A stretch of DNA of 64,000 nucleotides from Psychrobacillus sp044762745 (lineage in GTDB: Bacteria; Bacillota; Bacilli; Bacillales_A; Planococcaceae). The position numbers and the translations under genes were made by a program. How positions within the stretch are numbered: position 1 is the stretch's first letter; each line of letters starts with the position of its first letter. Location of the stretch: positions 18,542 through 82,541 of the forward strand of contig NZ_JBIWEX010000023.1 of NCBI RefSeq assembly GCF_044762745.1, written 5' to 3'. The notes below the pieces were generated by a model, which saw only the letters and a program-made list of their open reading frames with translations, did not search any database and was not told the origin of the DNA. This document shows positions 52,608-61,572 of this stretch, in pieces.

Positions 52608-54032
52608 ATGGTTACCACAGTGTTTCGTATGGAAAAAGATTTTTTAGGGGAAAAAGAAATTCCGAAAGATGCTTATTACGGTGTTCAAACCATGAGAGCA
52701 GTCGAAAACTTTCCGATTACGGGATATCGAATTCACCCGGAACTTATAAAAGCTTTAGGTATTGTGAAAAAAGCTGCAGCATTAGCAAATATGGAAGTTG
52801 GCATGTTGGAGAAAGGAATCGGACAATCGATTATTCAAGCGTGTGATGAAGTCATTGCTGGAAAATGGAATGACCAATTTATTGTCGATCCTATTCAAGG
52901 TGGTGCAGGAACATCAATTAATATGAATGCAAACGAAGTCATTGCAAATCGTGCACTTGAGCTAATGGGAGAACAAAAAGGAAATTACACAATCATTAGC
53001 CCAAATAGCCATATTAATATGTCCCAATCAACAAATGATGCATTCCCAACGGCTACACATATCGCAGTGTTGTGCTTAATGGATCAATTACTCGAAGCTA
53101 CTAGAACAATGCAAAAAGCATTTGTTTCGAAAGCAAAAGAATTTGAAGGTATTATTAAAATGGGTCGTACGCATCTTCAAGATGCCGTGCCAATCTTACT
53201 GAGTCAAGAATTTGAATCATATAGTCGTGTCATTTCACGTGACATTGATCGTATTTCACTTTCCAGACAACACTTATATGACATCAATATGGGTGCAACT
53301 GCCGTTGGTACTGGATTAAATGCGGATCCTTTATATATCGAATTAGTCGTTCGAAATCTTAGTGAAATTAGTGGCTTACCATTAAAATGTGCTGAACATT
53401 TAGTGGATGCTACTCAAAATACAGATTGTTATACGGAAGTATCTGCAAATTTAAAAGTTTGTATGATTAATATGTCGAAAATCGCAAATGACTTGCGCTT
53501 AATGGCTTCTGGACCACGTGATGGTTTATTTGAAATCAAATTACCTGCTCGTCAACCAGGGTCATCGATCATGCCTGGAAAAGTAAATCCCGTAATGGCT
53601 GAAGTCGTGAACCAAGTAGCTTTCCAAGTCATGGGGAATGATTTAACCATTTCTGCAGCTTCTGAAGCTGGACAATTTGAACTAAATGTCATGGAACCGG
53701 TTCTATTTTATAATCTAATCCAATCCATTTCGATCATGAATAATGTATTTACAGTATTTACTGAAAAATGTTTAGTAGGCATTACAGCTAATAAAGAACG
53801 TTTAAGAGAATACGTTGAAAAAAGTGTGGGAATTATCACTGCAGTAAATCCACATATCGGATACGAACTTGCAGCTCAAATTGCAAAAGAAGCCATTGCT
53901 ACGGGAGCTTCTGTACGAGAACTTTGTCTACAATCCGGCGTTTTAACGGCAGAACAATTAGATATTATATTAGATCCCTTTGAAATGACACATCCTGGTA
54001 TTGCTGGTGGTAGAACACTTGTAAAGAGTTAA
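52608..54032 (+). CDS. aspA: Aspartate ammonia-lyase
   Basis: A 474-residue fumarase/aspartase-superfamily enzyme that splits L-aspartate into fumarate and ammonia. Signatures: EKDFLGEKEIPKDAYYGVQT at the N-terminus, GGAGTSINMNANEVIANRAL, SPNSHINMSQSTNDAFPTA, and the catalytic loop GSSIMPGKVNPVMAEVVNQ. ATG 52608 gives the usual length (B. subtilis AspA is 475); GGAG lies 9 bases upstream. Monocistronic, with a terminator-like hairpin at 54157. Confidence 0.95.
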   Translation: MVTTVFRMEKDFLGEKEIPKDAYYGVQTMRAVENFPITGYRIHPELIKALGIVKKAAALANMEVGMLEKGIGQSIIQACDEVIAGKWNDQFIVDPIQGGAGTSINMNANEVIANRALELMGEQKGNYTIISPNSHINMSQSTNDAFPTATHIAVLCLMDQLLEATRTMQKAFVSKAKEFEGIIKMGRTHLQDAVPILLSQEFESYSRVISRDIDRISLSRQHLYDINMGATAVGTGLNADPLYIELVVRNLSEISGLPLKCAEHLVDATQNTDCYTEVSANLKVCMINMSKIANDLRLMASGPRDGLFEIKLPARQPGSSIMPGKVNPVMAEVVNQVAFQVMGNDLTISAASEAGQFELNVMEPVLFYNLIQSISIMNNVFTVFTEKCLVGITANKERLREYVEKSVGIITAVNPHIGYELAAQIAKEAIATGASVRELCLQSGVLTAEQLDIILDPFEMTHPGIAGGRTLVKS

Positions 54033-54156
54033 TTGCAAAGTTTTAGTATGAAAGAGAAGTAAAATGAGTTTCTAATCAGATGATAAGTGTGGAGCGTATA
54101 ACTTTAAAAGCAATGAAGATGAATTAAATATTCACGAATAGGTCTACTAATTAATT

Positions 54157-54211
54157 GGAGGACAACATTTGATTACAGCAACCGCTGTGTCATTTGTTGT
54201 CTTCTTTTTTA
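54157..54211 (+). terminator. Terminator downstream of aspA
   Basis: A stem of about 20 bp with mismatches (GGAGGACAACA.. / ..TTGTTGTCTTC) ending in T6. The rest of the gap 54033-54431 shows no gene. Confidence 0.75.
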
Positions 54212-54431
54212 GTGTTGGAACTATGCACTATTTCCCCCGCACGAATAGGGGCATTATTCATACTACCTTTGAATATCAAATGGTATTTTAGATATTTATT
54301 AACATGAGAAAAAAGTTTGTTGGGTTTTAGAAAATTTTGAAAAAATACTGTGTTTTTTGTAATTTTAAATGGTAATATATTAGTAAACTGTTAGAATTTT
54401 AGTTTTTATTTTATTAATGGGGGAGTAAATA

Positions 54432-54935
54432 ATGACTAATTGTTACGTGCATAATGACCAACCGCCAATAGGGACTTGTGTTGGATGTGGAAAATTTATT
54501 TGTGAAAATTGTAATACTGAGCTAAAAGGAAAAAATTATTGTAAGAAATGTGTTGAGGAATTATTTGATGAAAATAAGAAAAAGATTGAAAAATTAGAGG
54601 ATAATGGTAATAAAAATCAACCAATGGTCTTTATGAATGCTGGAGGAGCAAGTTCAAGTTCTTCTAGTTCGTCATCCAGTGCAGCAAGTGGAAATGACAA
54701 TGGTTATTCAGGAAGGTTTACTAAAAGTAAAACAGCTGCAGGAATTTTAGCTATTTTATTTGGAGGATTTGGCATTCATAAATTCTATCTAGGTAGATGG
54801 GGATGGGGAATTATTTATATATTATTCTGTTGGACATATATACCGGCGATTATTGGTTTGATTGAAGGGATTATTTATCTTGTTTCTAATCCAAATGATT
54901 TTGCAAGAAAGCATGATCCAGGTTTTCGTTTATAA
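54432..54935 (+). CDS. B-box-type zinc-binding plus TM2-domain membrane protein
   Basis: 167 residues in three parts. An N-terminal cysteine/histidine-rich motif (C4, H7, then CVGCGKFICENC and YCKKC) resembles a B-box zinc finger. A poly-Ser linker (about 75-85) follows. A C-terminal TM2 domain (about 93-155) has FGGFGIHKFYLGRWGWGIIYIL and two membrane segments. TM2 proteins are small membrane proteins of mostly unknown role. GGGGGAG precedes the ATG. Confidence 0.87.
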   Translation: MTNCYVHNDQPPIGTCVGCGKFICENCNTELKGKNYCKKCVEELFDENKKKIEKLEDNGNKNQPMVFMNAGGASSSSSSSSSSAASGNDNGYSGRFTKSKTAAGILAILFGGFGIHKFYLGRWGWGIIYILFCWTYIPAIIGLIEGIIYLVSNPNDFARKHDPGFRL

Positions 54936-54948
54936 TTTCATAGTGAAT

Positions 54949-54995
54949 AGTGCCAGGTTCTCATTGAATTCCGAATTGTGTTAGAACCTGGCACC
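54949..54995. repeat. Palindromic repeat family A, copy 5
   Basis: GTGCCAGGTTCTCATTGAATT and AATTGTGTTAGAACCTGGCACC; the best-preserved copy. It sits just after the TM2 gene. Confidence 0.8.
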
Positions 54996-55182
54996 TCTCG
55001 TTATCAATTGGCTTGTTGCTGACAATTTATAAAGAATCGTTTACTTCGATACATATCATCGCCACATCTCAAAACAGGTTATTGTAGAGAAAAGCCAAAG
55101 AGACAGGTTCCTAGGCTTATTAAGCTGAGAATCCTATCCCCGTGGCCATTGTAAAGATAATGACTAGCATTTGGATCTAAAG

Positions 55183-56139
55183 TTAACTTCTTTGATATAT
55201 ATTTTTCTTAATAATTAAGTAATTCTTAATCTCGAAATTTAAATAAAAAAGATTTGCTCTGACTTCAAATTCTTCCCTTGTCTTCGGTAATTCTGTTTCA
55301 CGTATTGACTCTTCATATTCTTCTAATAGCTGTAATGCAACGGTTGTATCTCCTGAATCCACATGTTGACTGATGTACTGAAAGATATTAGCAAGCATTC
55401 CTCTTTGTTTGACGTCTAATTCAGATGAAGAAACAATGCTTAGGATGTCTACCATCCGTTTTAGGATTTGCAGTTGATCCTCTCGCATTTCGAGATAATA
55501 ATAATCATTGTTTTCCTTTCTTAACAAATGATTTTCTACATCTTGTATAGCAATGTTTTTAGACTGATTAAGAATATTTTCTACTTCGACTAATTCTTTT
55601 CCATCCCATTTTTGCTTACTATCTTTTAAAAATGTAGAGAATTGGTAAAGGATAACGCTGAATTTATTTTCGATCTCTGTTTTATATTTTTCAATTTCTT
55701 TCTTAAAGCTTGGCATAATACTGTTTACGAGGATGGCTATTCCTATACCAATGAAAATAATATAGAGTTCATTCAATAAGTTTTCTAGGTTGGCATGCTT
55801 GACTGTGTAAATATGTAAAATCACAACTATGCTTGTAACAAAACCTTCCTGAATACGGAACCTTATGAGGCTTGGGACAAACAATAAGATAAAGAGAGTC
55901 AAGACAATGGGATGGTATCCTAATACTTCAAAACATATGGAACCAAGTATTAAAGATAACAGTGATGCGAAAAACTTTTTCTGGATGGAATGTAATGTCT
56001 TTCTCTTTGTCTTCTCAATACACATTATTACGATTATGGCTGCAAATGATCCAAACTCCAAGTCGAATAAACTAGCAATCCAAATTGCTAATCCCGCTCC
56101 TATTGCTGTTTTAATTGTCCGAAATCCCATTCCAATCAT
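55183..56139 (-). CDS. Aromatic acid exporter-family (ArAE_1, YqjA-like) membrane protein
   Basis: 318 residues: an N-terminal membrane part with about five segments (MGFRTIKTAIGAGLAIWIAS, FGSFAAIIVIMCIEKTKRKT) and a C-terminal cytoplasmic helical domain (about 150-318). That is the layout of the FUSC/ArAE_1 family, proposed to export aromatic acids. The third ATG (56139) is chosen because TAGGA lies 8 bases upstream; 56148 and 56145 are too close. Substrate not known. Confidence 0.82.
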   Translation of the reverse strand: MIGMGFRTIKTAIGAGLAIWIASLFDLEFGSFAAIIVIMCIEKTKRKTLHSIQKKFFASLLSLILGSICFEVLGYHPIVLTLFILLFVPSLIRFRIQEGFVTSIVVILHIYTVKHANLENLLNELYIIFIGIGIAILVNSIMPSFKKEIEKYKTEIENKFSVILYQFSTFLKDSKQKWDGKELVEVENILNQSKNIAIQDVENHLLRKENNDYYYLEMREDQLQILKRMVDILSIVSSSELDVKQRGMLANIFQYISQHVDSGDTTVALQLLEEYEESIRETELPKTREEFEVRANLFYLNFEIKNYLIIKKNIYQRS

Positions 56140-56395
56140 ATGCATCATCCTATTGTTTTCTATATTTTATTATTGCCAGTAGTTATTAATTCTAACAGAA
56201 ATTCATGGGGACGTGAAAGCACGTGACAGTTTTTTTGGCTTAATATGCCGAAGTAACTGTCTCCGTAGCTTTTTTTGCATATACATTTATTTATACAATT
56301 AGTGAGGAGAGGTCGTAATGATTCTCCCCTATTTTATTTATTACCCTAGAAGTGGGGCAGTGTCATAAAGGAAAGGTGTATGGTATGTGTTATAC
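56140..56395. other. Gap before amino acid ABC operon, no gene seen
   Basis: A divergent upstream region with a weak hairpin near 56222-56265 (GTGACAGTT ... AACTGTCT) and no open frame worth calling. Confidence 0.4.
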
Positions 56396-56436
56396 AAAGA
56401 GTGTTAGGCACCATTAAAGGTGCTTGACACTCTTTT
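56396..56436. terminator. Terminator-like hairpin
   Basis: AAAGAGTGTTAGGCACC against GGTGCTTGACACTCTTTT, two wobble positions, 6-base loop, T-rich end. No gene precedes it on this strand. Confidence 0.6.
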
Positions 56437-56541
56437 GTTTAATCGGGAAGTTAGTAGGGTATTTACCATTTATATGTAAGCTACTTAGTTTGCTAAGGGT
56501 ATTGTAGAAATAAATAAGAGTGAAAGGGATTGATAGCCAGC

Positions 56542-57324
56542 ATGTGGTTAAATAAAAAGTTAATATTGGTTTTCGGTTTGATCGTGGTCTGCTTTTTATC
56601 TGCTTGTGCCGAGAAGGAGAAGCTTGCCGACGGATCTAAACTGATACATAAAGATCAATTTGTTTTTGCTGCTTCTGGTGAGTTTAAGCCATTTAGTTAT
56701 ATGAATGATGATCTTACCATGTCAGGCTTTGATATTGAGGTTGGCGAGGCTATTGCAAAAGAAATGGATCTTAAGCCAGTTCAGAAGCGGATTAAATTCA
56801 AAGGGATTGTAGAAGGGGTAAAAACAGGTCGTGCGGATGCAGCTGTTGCTAGCCATACCATTAATCCGCAGCGCAGCGAACATGTTTCCTTCACTACCCC
56901 CTACTATTATTCTGGACCGCAAATATTCACCAGACCGGACAGTCAAATTAAGACTGTCGACGATTTAGTGGGAAAAGAAGTAGCTGTAGCAAAAGGTTCG
57001 ACTTATGCCGATACAGCGGCTGAGTATACAAACAAAATAAAAACATATGACAGCGATATTACAGCTTTACAAGCGTTAAGCAGTGGACGTCATGATGCGG
57101 TCATCACAGATTTTGTGACCGGTAAAAATGCTGCAAAGGAAGGGTTTATGATTAAAGGACAGCAGTTAATTGAGCGCAGTGAACAAGCGATCGTGCTGCC
57201 CCAGGATAACCCAAAACTATTGGAGCGTTTAAATGAAGCGCTAGAGCAGCTTCGACAAGATGGAACACTAAGTCAGATCAGCATCAAATATTTTGATGAG
57301 GACATTACCAAAAAAACAGAATAA
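56542..57324 (+). CDS. Polar amino acid ABC transporter substrate-binding lipoprotein
   Basis: 260 residues: signal MWLNKKLILVFGLIVVCF, lipobox LSAC, then a family-3 (SBP_bac_3) fold with FKPFSYMNDDLTMSGFDIEVG, GRADAAVASHTINPQRSEHV and GKEVAVAKGSTYAD. It captures a polar or sulfur amino acid. Start: ATG 56542, 12 bases from AAAGGGA, or TTG 56530, which touches it. First gene of a three-gene ABC operon. Confidence 0.88.
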   Translation: MWLNKKLILVFGLIVVCFLSACAEKEKLADGSKLIHKDQFVFAASGEFKPFSYMNDDLTMSGFDIEVGEAIAKEMDLKPVQKRIKFKGIVEGVKTGRADAAVASHTINPQRSEHVSFTTPYYYSGPQIFTRPDSQIKTVDDLVGKEVAVAKGSTYADTAAEYTNKIKTYDSDITALQALSSGRHDAVITDFVTGKNAAKEGFMIKGQQLIERSEQAIVLPQDNPKLLERLNEALEQLRQDGTLSQISIKYFDEDITKKTE

Positions 57325-57357
57325 ATCAATACTATAGAAAGAAAGGAAGTAGGTACA

Positions 57358-58023
57358 TTGCCAAGTTTATTACATTTTTTTCAAACACTTATAGAAACAA
57401 AAGGTGTATTCGTAAAGGCCATGCTTGTAACAATAGAGCTTACTGTAGTTTCTATCTTAATCGGAATAATTATTGGACTTTTCTTTGCCTTATTAAAAAT
57501 ATCTAAAATAAAAATATTAGAATTCATTTCAGATGCATATGTCTATTTAGTCCGTGGAACACCTCTGATTGTTCAAATATTTATCCTCTACTTCGGAATT
57601 AGTGGGCTTTTCCTCCTTCCTGATTTCTGGGCTGCATCCTTGGCCTTGGCGTTACATAATGGAGCATATATTTCGGAAATCCTTCGTGGAGCCATACAGG
57701 CAGTCGATAAAGGTCAGATGGAGGCAGGACGCTCTTTGGGGATGACAAAAGTACTGACATTAAGAAGAATTATTCTTCCGTAGGCATTCCGAAGAGCGCT
57801 GCCGCCTTTAGGCAACCAATTTATTATTGGTTTAAAAGATTCTTCGTTAGCCGCATTTATCTCCATGAATGAGTTGTTCAATGTGGCGACAACACTAGGG
57901 TCCAATAATTTTGACGAAATGACCTATTTACTCATCGTAGCAGTCTACTATTTATTGTTAGTGGCACTGTTGACATTCGTAGTGAAACGATTTGAATTGA
58001 AATTAGCAGTAAGTGACAGATAG
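57358..58023 (+). pseudogene. Polar amino acid ABC permease interrupted by a single amber codon
   Basis: TTG-initiated (AAGGAAG upstream). The first 141 codons encode a HisM/GlnP-type permease with the EAA loop (GQMEAGRSLGMTKVLTLRRI). A TAG at 57781-57783 follows ILP; the same frame then continues for 79 codons, AFRRALPPLGNQFIIGLKDS and three-segment remainder, to TAG 58021. Homologues read ILPQAFR here, so one C-to-T change (CAG to TAG) explains it. The binding protein and ATPase on each side are intact. Sequencing error, a recent nonsense mutation or readthrough are all possible. Confidence 0.9.
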
Positions 58024-58035
58024 GAGATGAGCTCA

Positions 58036-58779
58036 TTGGACACAAAGGAAATGATTAAAATTAATCAATTGAATAAATCATTTGGAGACTTACATGTATT
58101 AAAAGGTATCGATATGACAGTTTACGAGAGCGATGTCGTTTGTTTAATAGGAGCGAGCGGCTCAGGGAAAAGTACTCTCCTTCGCTGTTTGAATTTTTTA
58201 GAAAAAAAGGATAGCGGTAATATTATTATTAAAGGAAAAGAAGTCGACCCAAATACCGATAACCTCAATAAGATTAGGGAAAAGGTAGGAATGGTGTTTC
58301 AGCATTTCAACCTATTCCCACACAAAACTGTTTTGGAAAATATTATCGAAGCACCTATCATGGTAAAGGGTGTTGCCAAAGAGGAGGCTATCTCGAAAGC
58401 AAAACAATTACTGGGTAAAGTAGGCTTGGAGGATAAGTTAGATGTCTATCCAAGTAAACTATCAGGTGGGCAAAAGCAACGGGTGGCGATTGCTAGAGCA
58501 CTTGCGATGGAACCAGAAATTATGCTTTTTGATGAGCCAACATCGGCACTCGATCCTGAGCTTGTGGGAGAGGTTTTAACAACTATGAAAGAATTGGCTG
58601 AAGAAGGAATGACAATGGTTGTTGTCACCCATGAAATGGAATTTGCTAAAGAAGTAGCGGATTGGATTGTGTATATGCACGATGGAAAAATTGTTGAGCG
58701 CGGTAACCCAGAGCAATTTTTCAGCTATCCGAAAGAGGAGCGAACTCAAGAGTTTTTAAAAACAACCATTCTGAAATAA
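58036..58779 (+). CDS. Polar amino acid ABC transporter ATPase
   Basis: 247 residues: Walker A GASGSGKST, Q-loop FQHFNLFPH, signature LSGGQKQRVAIARALAM, Walker B IMLFDEPTSALDPEL; the GlnQ/TcyN class. TTG 58036 has AGGAG 9 bases upstream; the ATG at 58027 directly abuts it. Last gene of the operon, 12 bp after the permease frame. Confidence 0.93.
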   Translation: MDTKEMIKINQLNKSFGDLHVLKGIDMTVYESDVVCLIGASGSGKSTLLRCLNFLEKKDSGNIIIKGKEVDPNTDNLNKIREKVGMVFQHFNLFPHKTVLENIIEAPIMVKGVAKEEAISKAKQLLGKVGLEDKLDVYPSKLSGGQKQRVAIARALAMEPEIMLFDEPTSALDPELVGEVLTTMKELAEEGMTMVVVTHEMEFAKEVADWIVYMHDGKIVERGNPEQFFSYPKEERTQEFLKTTILK

Positions 58780-58783
58780 ATAT

Positions 58784-58826
58784 ACGAGGTCCTGTCTATA
58801 TGTTTAAGACAGGGCTTCGTATTTTG
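58784..58826 (+). terminator. Terminator of amino acid ABC operon
   Basis: ACGAGGTCCTGTCT / AGACAGGGCTTCGT, one mismatch, 9-base loop, ATTTT after. Confidence 0.75.
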
Positions 58827-58911
58827 AATGATTTGTGCCTTCAGTCGTTGAAAATATGTCCCTACAATGTGTTGAGAATAATATGTTTCAGAACGTATGT
58901 GTGGTATAATG

Positions 58912-58920
58912 AGAGGATAA
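58912..58920 (+). promoter_or_regulatory. Extended -10 promoter of toxin mRNA
   Basis: TGGTATAAT is a perfect TGN-TATAAT extended -10; no good -35 is seen, as is common with this type. It starts a leader of about 115 bases with several hairpins (GCCACATCCTGTGGC, CCCGCATCGTGCGGG) that could hold back translation of the toxin. Confidence 0.6.
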
Positions 58921-59040
58921 TAGAAAGGTAATTCAAGGGTGGTTGGCTCACTCCCGAAAGAATAAAGGAAAGGCGGATTAATTGTGCCACATCCTGTGGC
59001 AGCATCCGCATGACCCGCATCGTGCGGGCCCGTGGTGCCA

Positions 59041-59139
59041 ATGTCAGTATTCGAAGCATTGATGTTCGCAGTAGCATTTGCGACATTAGTCGTAGTGATT
59101 CTGTCATTTAACCAAAAAAATAACCCATCCTTGAGTTAG
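59041..59139 (+). CDS. Holin-like type I toxin (Hol-Tox family), 32 aa
   Basis: MSVFEALMFAVAFATLVVVI followed by LSFNQKNN: a single membrane segment with a short polar tail, matching the small putative holin-like toxins of bacilli and related to the TxpA/BsrG class (memory). GTGGTG lies just before the ATG, in structured RNA. Such toxins insert in the membrane when their antisense RNA runs out. The mRNA 3' part and the opposite-strand RNA (59113-59252) overlap fully. Confidence 0.75.
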   Translation: MSVFEALMFAVAFATLVVVILSFNQKNNPSLS

Positions 59140-59252
59140 CGCTCTGATGGGTTAATCCTATCAACCAGCCAATCCCCTTGAGGGAACCGCAATTATAATT
59201 GACCGTTTGATGCAGCAACATCAGCCGGTCTTTTTTATTTTATTCAAATCTT
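59113..59252 (-). ncRNA. Antisense antitoxin RNA of the type I locus
   Basis: A minus-strand unit of about 140 nt, defined by a strong sigma A promoter (59259-59287) and a terminator whose stem is TAACCCATC/GATGGGTTA followed by T7 (59120-59114). It covers the 3' end of the toxin frame and its 3' untranslated region. The arrangement is that of RatA/SR4-type antitoxins; expression is inferred. Confidence 0.65.
59201..59236 (+). terminator. Terminator of toxin mRNA
   Basis: GACCGTTTGATG / CATCAGCCGGTC stem with GU pairs, followed by T6. Confidence 0.75.
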
Positions 59253-59258
59253 ACTTCT

Positions 59259-59287
59259 AGTATACATGTGAAATATTGGCTTTTCAA
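59259..59287 (-). promoter_or_regulatory. Sigma A promoter of antisense RNA
   Basis: TTGAAA - 17 bases - TATACT on the minus strand, close to consensus with ideal spacing. Confidence 0.75.
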
Positions 59288-59299
59288 GTGTTTACAACT

Positions 59300-59490
59300 A
59301 TTCCAACTGGATCATTGTTTAAAGTTCGACTTGCTAAAAGGAGTTTTCCCTCTTTTTGCAAATTTTATAATACTTCGAAATGCTGTTGTACAGTTGAATT
59401 TACCTTTTCTGTGGGAGGAGCTCAATCTAACAGGTAAAGATTGAGTTCCTATCAATATAAAAAAACTGCATTTTTTTCTAATATAGTCCT
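59300..59490 (-). pseudogene. Decayed YciI-family gene (copy of 37049-37351)
   Basis: The DNA aligns with the 5' two thirds of the intact YciI gene: shared runs include GGAGTTTTCC and the CAATCTAACAGG-like stretch. Small indels and stops break the frame and the 3' third is missing. The following DNA up to the MBL start matches 37373-37518. Confidence 0.8.
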
Positions 59491-59650
59491 TCCAATACAT
59501 GCAGTATAGAGTTGTATTTCATCAGAGTTGTTTTCAGAATATATAATAGTAATTAATTATTAGTATGACGAGTATTCAAATAAATCAAGAAGTAAAAGGG
59601 ATTTCTATAACAATGACGAATACCTATAGTTAGACAGGGGGGAGCATTGA

Positions 59651-60604
59651 ATGGTTAATTTCATGACGGAGACAGAATATTTCACTTTATATAGGCTTGC
59701 AGAAGGAGTATATGCAGCAATAGCCAAACCTGGTCAAGGAGCTTGGAGTAATGCAGGTGTTGTAGATTTAGGGGATGAGTTGCTCGTGTTTGATTCATTT
59801 AGTACCCCTTCAGCTGCTAAGGAGTTAAGGAAACAAGCAGAAATGATATGTGGGAAAAAGGTGAAATATCTTATAAATAGTCATTATCATGGTGACCATG
59901 TGTTTGGAAATCAAGTATTTGAAGATGCTACGATTATTTCTACTTCATCAACTTATAAATGGTTTAAAGAACAAAATACTATTCATGATGTAGAGAAGGA
60001 AATAGATGAAACGAAACAATATCTACATAATTTAAGAAATCAAATAGAAAAAACGGAAGATAAAATAATAAAGATCAGTCTATTAAATCAATATGAAGAA
60101 ATGTCCAAAGTGTTAGAAGAGCTGCCTCATTTGGAAACTGTATTGCCTTCCGTAATCTTTGAAAAACATTTGGTTATACATGGTTCGAAACGAACAGTAG
60201 AGCTCCACTGCTTAGGAGGAGGGCATTCACCAAGTGATACCTTTTTGTATTTACCCGCTGACAAGATAGCATTCATGGGGGATATCATCACAGAAAAAAT
60301 TCATTTGCCAATTAATAATCCAAAAGAATTTTTGACTATTCTAGAAAACGTAAAACAAATGGATATGGATACAGTTGTCCCAGGACATGGTGAAGTAGGG
60401 ACGTTAGCGTTGGGTGAAACATTAATGAGTTACTTGTCATTTTTAATTAAAAAGGTAGAGTATGCGCAACAAAATAACATATCATTGAGTGATTTCATCT
60501 CAGAATTTGTCACGCCTATTGAATATGCAAACTGGAAAGGTGTAAATGGAATCACCCGTAACCTTACAACTGTATATAACTTCTATGCTGGAGTGTTTGA
60601 ATAG
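59651..60604 (+). CDS. MBL-fold metallo-hydrolase
   Basis: A 317-residue metallo-beta-lactamase-fold protein with the zinc motif HYHGDH (H78, H80, D82, H83), a third ligand region CLGGGHSPSDT (about 187-197), MGDI (about 213) and VPGHGEVG (about 247). The insert between about 100 and 165 is helical and charged. No signal peptide. GGGGGAG precedes ATG 59651. Eleven bp separates it from the alpha/beta hydrolase, so they form an operon; the substrate is unknown. This is the copy that survived the segmental duplication described at 37.0-37.8 kb. Confidence 0.88.
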   Translation: MVNFMTETEYFTLYRLAEGVYAAIAKPGQGAWSNAGVVDLGDELLVFDSFSTPSAAKELRKQAEMICGKKVKYLINSHYHGDHVFGNQVFEDATIISTSSTYKWFKEQNTIHDVEKEIDETKQYLHNLRNQIEKTEDKIIKISLLNQYEEMSKVLEELPHLETVLPSVIFEKHLVIHGSKRTVELHCLGGGHSPSDTFLYLPADKIAFMGDIITEKIHLPINNPKEFLTILENVKQMDMDTVVPGHGEVGTLALGETLMSYLSFLIKKVEYAQQNNISLSDFISEFVTPIEYANWKGVNGITRNLTTVYNFYAGVFE

Positions 60605-60615
60605 GAGGGAACCTT

Positions 60616-61464
60616 TTGCAAAATTACAAGAGAATAATAGATGGAAGCACAGTAAATTACTACGAGTGGGGCGATATAAACAAAGGAACCATTGTATGTT
60701 TCCACGGACTTGCAGGTAATGGTTTCTTTAGTTTTGCCGAAATAGCAGTTCTTTTGGAAAATGATTTTCATCTTATTATATTTGATAGTCCAGGCCATGG
60801 AGAAACAGCCACCTTCTATAAAGAAAGTGATTATATGTTCTCCAAATTAGCCAAGTGGTATCAACGAGTGATTCAGCAAGTTGTGCCAGGACCATTCTAT
60901 GTGATGGGACATTCGTGGGGAGCTGATCTGGCCCTACATTATACCAAACATTATCCCGACACCGTTTTAGGTATTATTCTGTTGGACGGGGGATTCACCT
61001 TTCCGCACAACCAGAAGGAAATGACATTTGACCATGCGTTTAATGGGTGGAATGATTATATGAATCAAGCTGTATTTAGTGATTGGGCTAGTGTTGTTCA
61101 GGAATATCAAACATATACGAATAAATGGGATACTAACAAAGAACACTATGTATCATCAATTTTCAAAAAAACAGATGAACGATTTGAGCTAATAGTTTCT
61201 AAATTTACCGTTTTGTCCATTATTAAAGCCTTCTTTAAGGAACCATTTTCAGATACATATCCGTACATTAAGGTACCCTTACTACTTATTCATCCTTCTA
61301 AACCTGAGAATTTAGATGAGGCAAGAGCGATCGGTATATCACAACTAAAGGATGACTTGGATGATGTTACGGTGATAGCAATGGAAGGTACAGGGCATAT
61401 GGTGCAGTGGGATGAACCAGATCGAACAGTAATTGAGATAAAGAGATGGATAGAAGTTAAATAA
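60616..61464 (+). CDS. Alpha/beta hydrolase
   Basis: 282 residues with nucleophile elbow GHSWGAD (S100), oxyanion-loop FHGLAGNG (about 29-36), and the C-terminal histidine in GTGHMVQWDEP (about 262). The TTG start has AGGAGGG upstream. Family members are esterases, lipases or lactonases; specificity unknown. Partner of the MBL hydrolase. A damaged partial copy lies at 37571-37840. Confidence 0.88.
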   Translation: MQNYKRIIDGSTVNYYEWGDINKGTIVCFHGLAGNGFFSFAEIAVLLENDFHLIIFDSPGHGETATFYKESDYMFSKLAKWYQRVIQQVVPGPFYVMGHSWGADLALHYTKHYPDTVLGIILLDGGFTFPHNQKEMTFDHAFNGWNDYMNQAVFSDWASVVQEYQTYTNKWDTNKEHYVSSIFKKTDERFELIVSKFTVLSIIKAFFKEPFSDTYPYIKVPLLLIHPSKPENLDEARAIGISQLKDDLDDVTVIAMEGTGHMVQWDEPDRTVIEIKRWIEVK

Positions 61465-61572
61465 AGAAAATGAGTTGGGAAATTATAAAAGATTCCAAGA
61501 CTTCCATTAAAATTTTAAAATAATTTGTTCTAAGGGTTAATGGGCTTTTCTTTTTTCATCGTTAGTATGTGA

